Shown one piece after another: positions 63,635 through 64,000 of a stretch of 64,000 nucleotides of DNA. How positions within the stretch are numbered: position 1 is the first letter of the stretch; every line of letters starts with the position of its first letter. The translations under genes and the position numbers were made by a program. The stretch is taken from contig NZ_JACETV010000009.1 of the NCBI RefSeq assembly GCF_013912375.1, positions 186,001 through 250,000 on the forward strand, written 5' to 3'. The notes below the pieces were generated by a model. That model was not told the origin of the DNA. It saw nothing but the letters and a program-made list of their open reading frames with translations, and did not search any database. The stretch comes from Emticicia sp. BO119 (GTDB lineage Bacteria > Bacteroidota > Bacteroidia > Cytophagales > Spirosomataceae).

Positions 63635-63803
63635 ATACCATCGGATTTATACTCCACTACATGAACTATTTTGATAATTCGTTTGCTGATTAAACATGAG
63701 CTAACAAATGAGCGAGTGATTAACACTTGGGGCTGTCTTGTAAAACTGGCCGTCAATGGAATGCAGAAAGTATCAGACATCTTCCCTAAGGACAGCTTAG
63801 GTC

Positions 63804-64000
63804 TTATCTGACCTCTACAATTTCCTCATCATCAAACTCATCTGATAGTTTCTTTCTGTCTTCAGGGTTGGTCGGTCTTCTACCATAATACCTTACCCCC
63901 CGTTCATTATTAATCTCGTTTCCTTTCACAAAGGCGTCGTCTTTTTCCTGATTGAAAAGCTGATTATCGATTATATCCATGATAAAATGATCGCCCTGAA
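63804..64000 (-). CDS. C-terminal end of a probable type IV coupling protein (partial)
   Basis: The open frame runs from the window edge to a TAA at 63806-63804 and encodes about 65 residues: QGDHFIMDIIDNQLFNQEKDD...RRPTNPEDRKKLSDEFDDEEIVEVR. The acidic tail and the location just upstream of the MobF gene suggest a TrwB/TraD-type coupling protein, but no diagnostic motif is in the window. A small hairpin CTAAG/CTTAG lies at 63786-63800. Confidence 0.35.
   Translation of the reverse strand, partial: QGDHFIMDIIDNQLFNQEKDDAFVKGNEINNERGVRYYGRRPTNPEDRKKLSDEFDDEEIVEVR

Overview
The window looks like the chromosome of a Bacteroidota bacterium, most likely Cytophagales-like. It is A+T-rich and uses the Bacteroidota -7 element TAnnTTTG. 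Shine-Dalgarno sites are scarce. Gene families typical of the phylum are present: SusC-like/OMP_b-brl TonB receptors, HYC_CC_PP, MbnP, DUF3347 and an ARM-DNA-bind_5/SAM_5 integrase. Two stretches (about 26.5-31.4 kb and 53.7 kb to the end) are visibly richer in G+C and use strong AGGAG-type ribosome binding sites. They look like mobile DNA of another origin.

Layout. 0-2.0 kb: an unknown ORF and an AlbA_2/HATPase_c_4 regulator. 2.4-9.1 kb: a complete eboABCDEF cluster, implicated in trafficking of prenylated metabolites. 9.1-14.6 kb: a TolC/HlyD/ABC export operon whose ABC subunit has lost its Walker A lysine, signature motif and H-loop. It is divergent from a TetR regulator, with three 21-bp-phased operator-like repeats between them. 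14.6-24.3 kb: a probable copper acquisition or sensing cluster with two MbnP proteins, three MauG/MbnH diheme proteins (two carrying a DUF3347-like tail), a YHS protein, a CxxCxC outer-membrane protein, a Cys-rich small protein, a DUF4198 protein and a YncE-like propeller.

24.5-31.4 kb: a tRNA-Met(CAT) 3' half plus tyrosine integrase marks an attachment site. It is followed by an XRE repressor and a foreign segment: a Cys-rich 765-aa lipoprotein, a small lipoprotein, a DUF2958 gene with a hairpin over its ribosome binding site, and a methylase broken at a sharp junction with a decayed sterol desaturase. 32.1-53.2 kb: a copper resistance island with two TonB receptors, a two-component system, a His/Met-rich outer-membrane protein, DUF305, a Cys-rich copper storage protein, HYC_CC_PP, an HMA-AraC fusion, a YncE propeller, HMA proteins, a DUF2911-DUF3347 fusion, a CopA-type P-ATPase, PepSY and a multicopper oxidase. 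A shared 16-bp motif precedes three of its transcription units.

53.4-64.0 kb: a second tRNA 3' half (Val, GAC) lies between two identical 28-bp repeats, followed by a DUF4102 integrase and a conjugative module: AlpA, HTH protein, Toprim-like protein, two RadC/JAB proteins, orphan methyltransferase, ArdC, MobF relaxase and the end of a likely coupling protein. Two copies of a large noncoding structured repeat sit just upstream of radC-2 and of a small gene after ardC. Base changes in their stems are partly compensatory. They are the strongest candidate for something undescribed: an RNA leader, or a single-stranded-DNA promoter of the plasmid Frpo type that switches on leading-region anti-defence genes.
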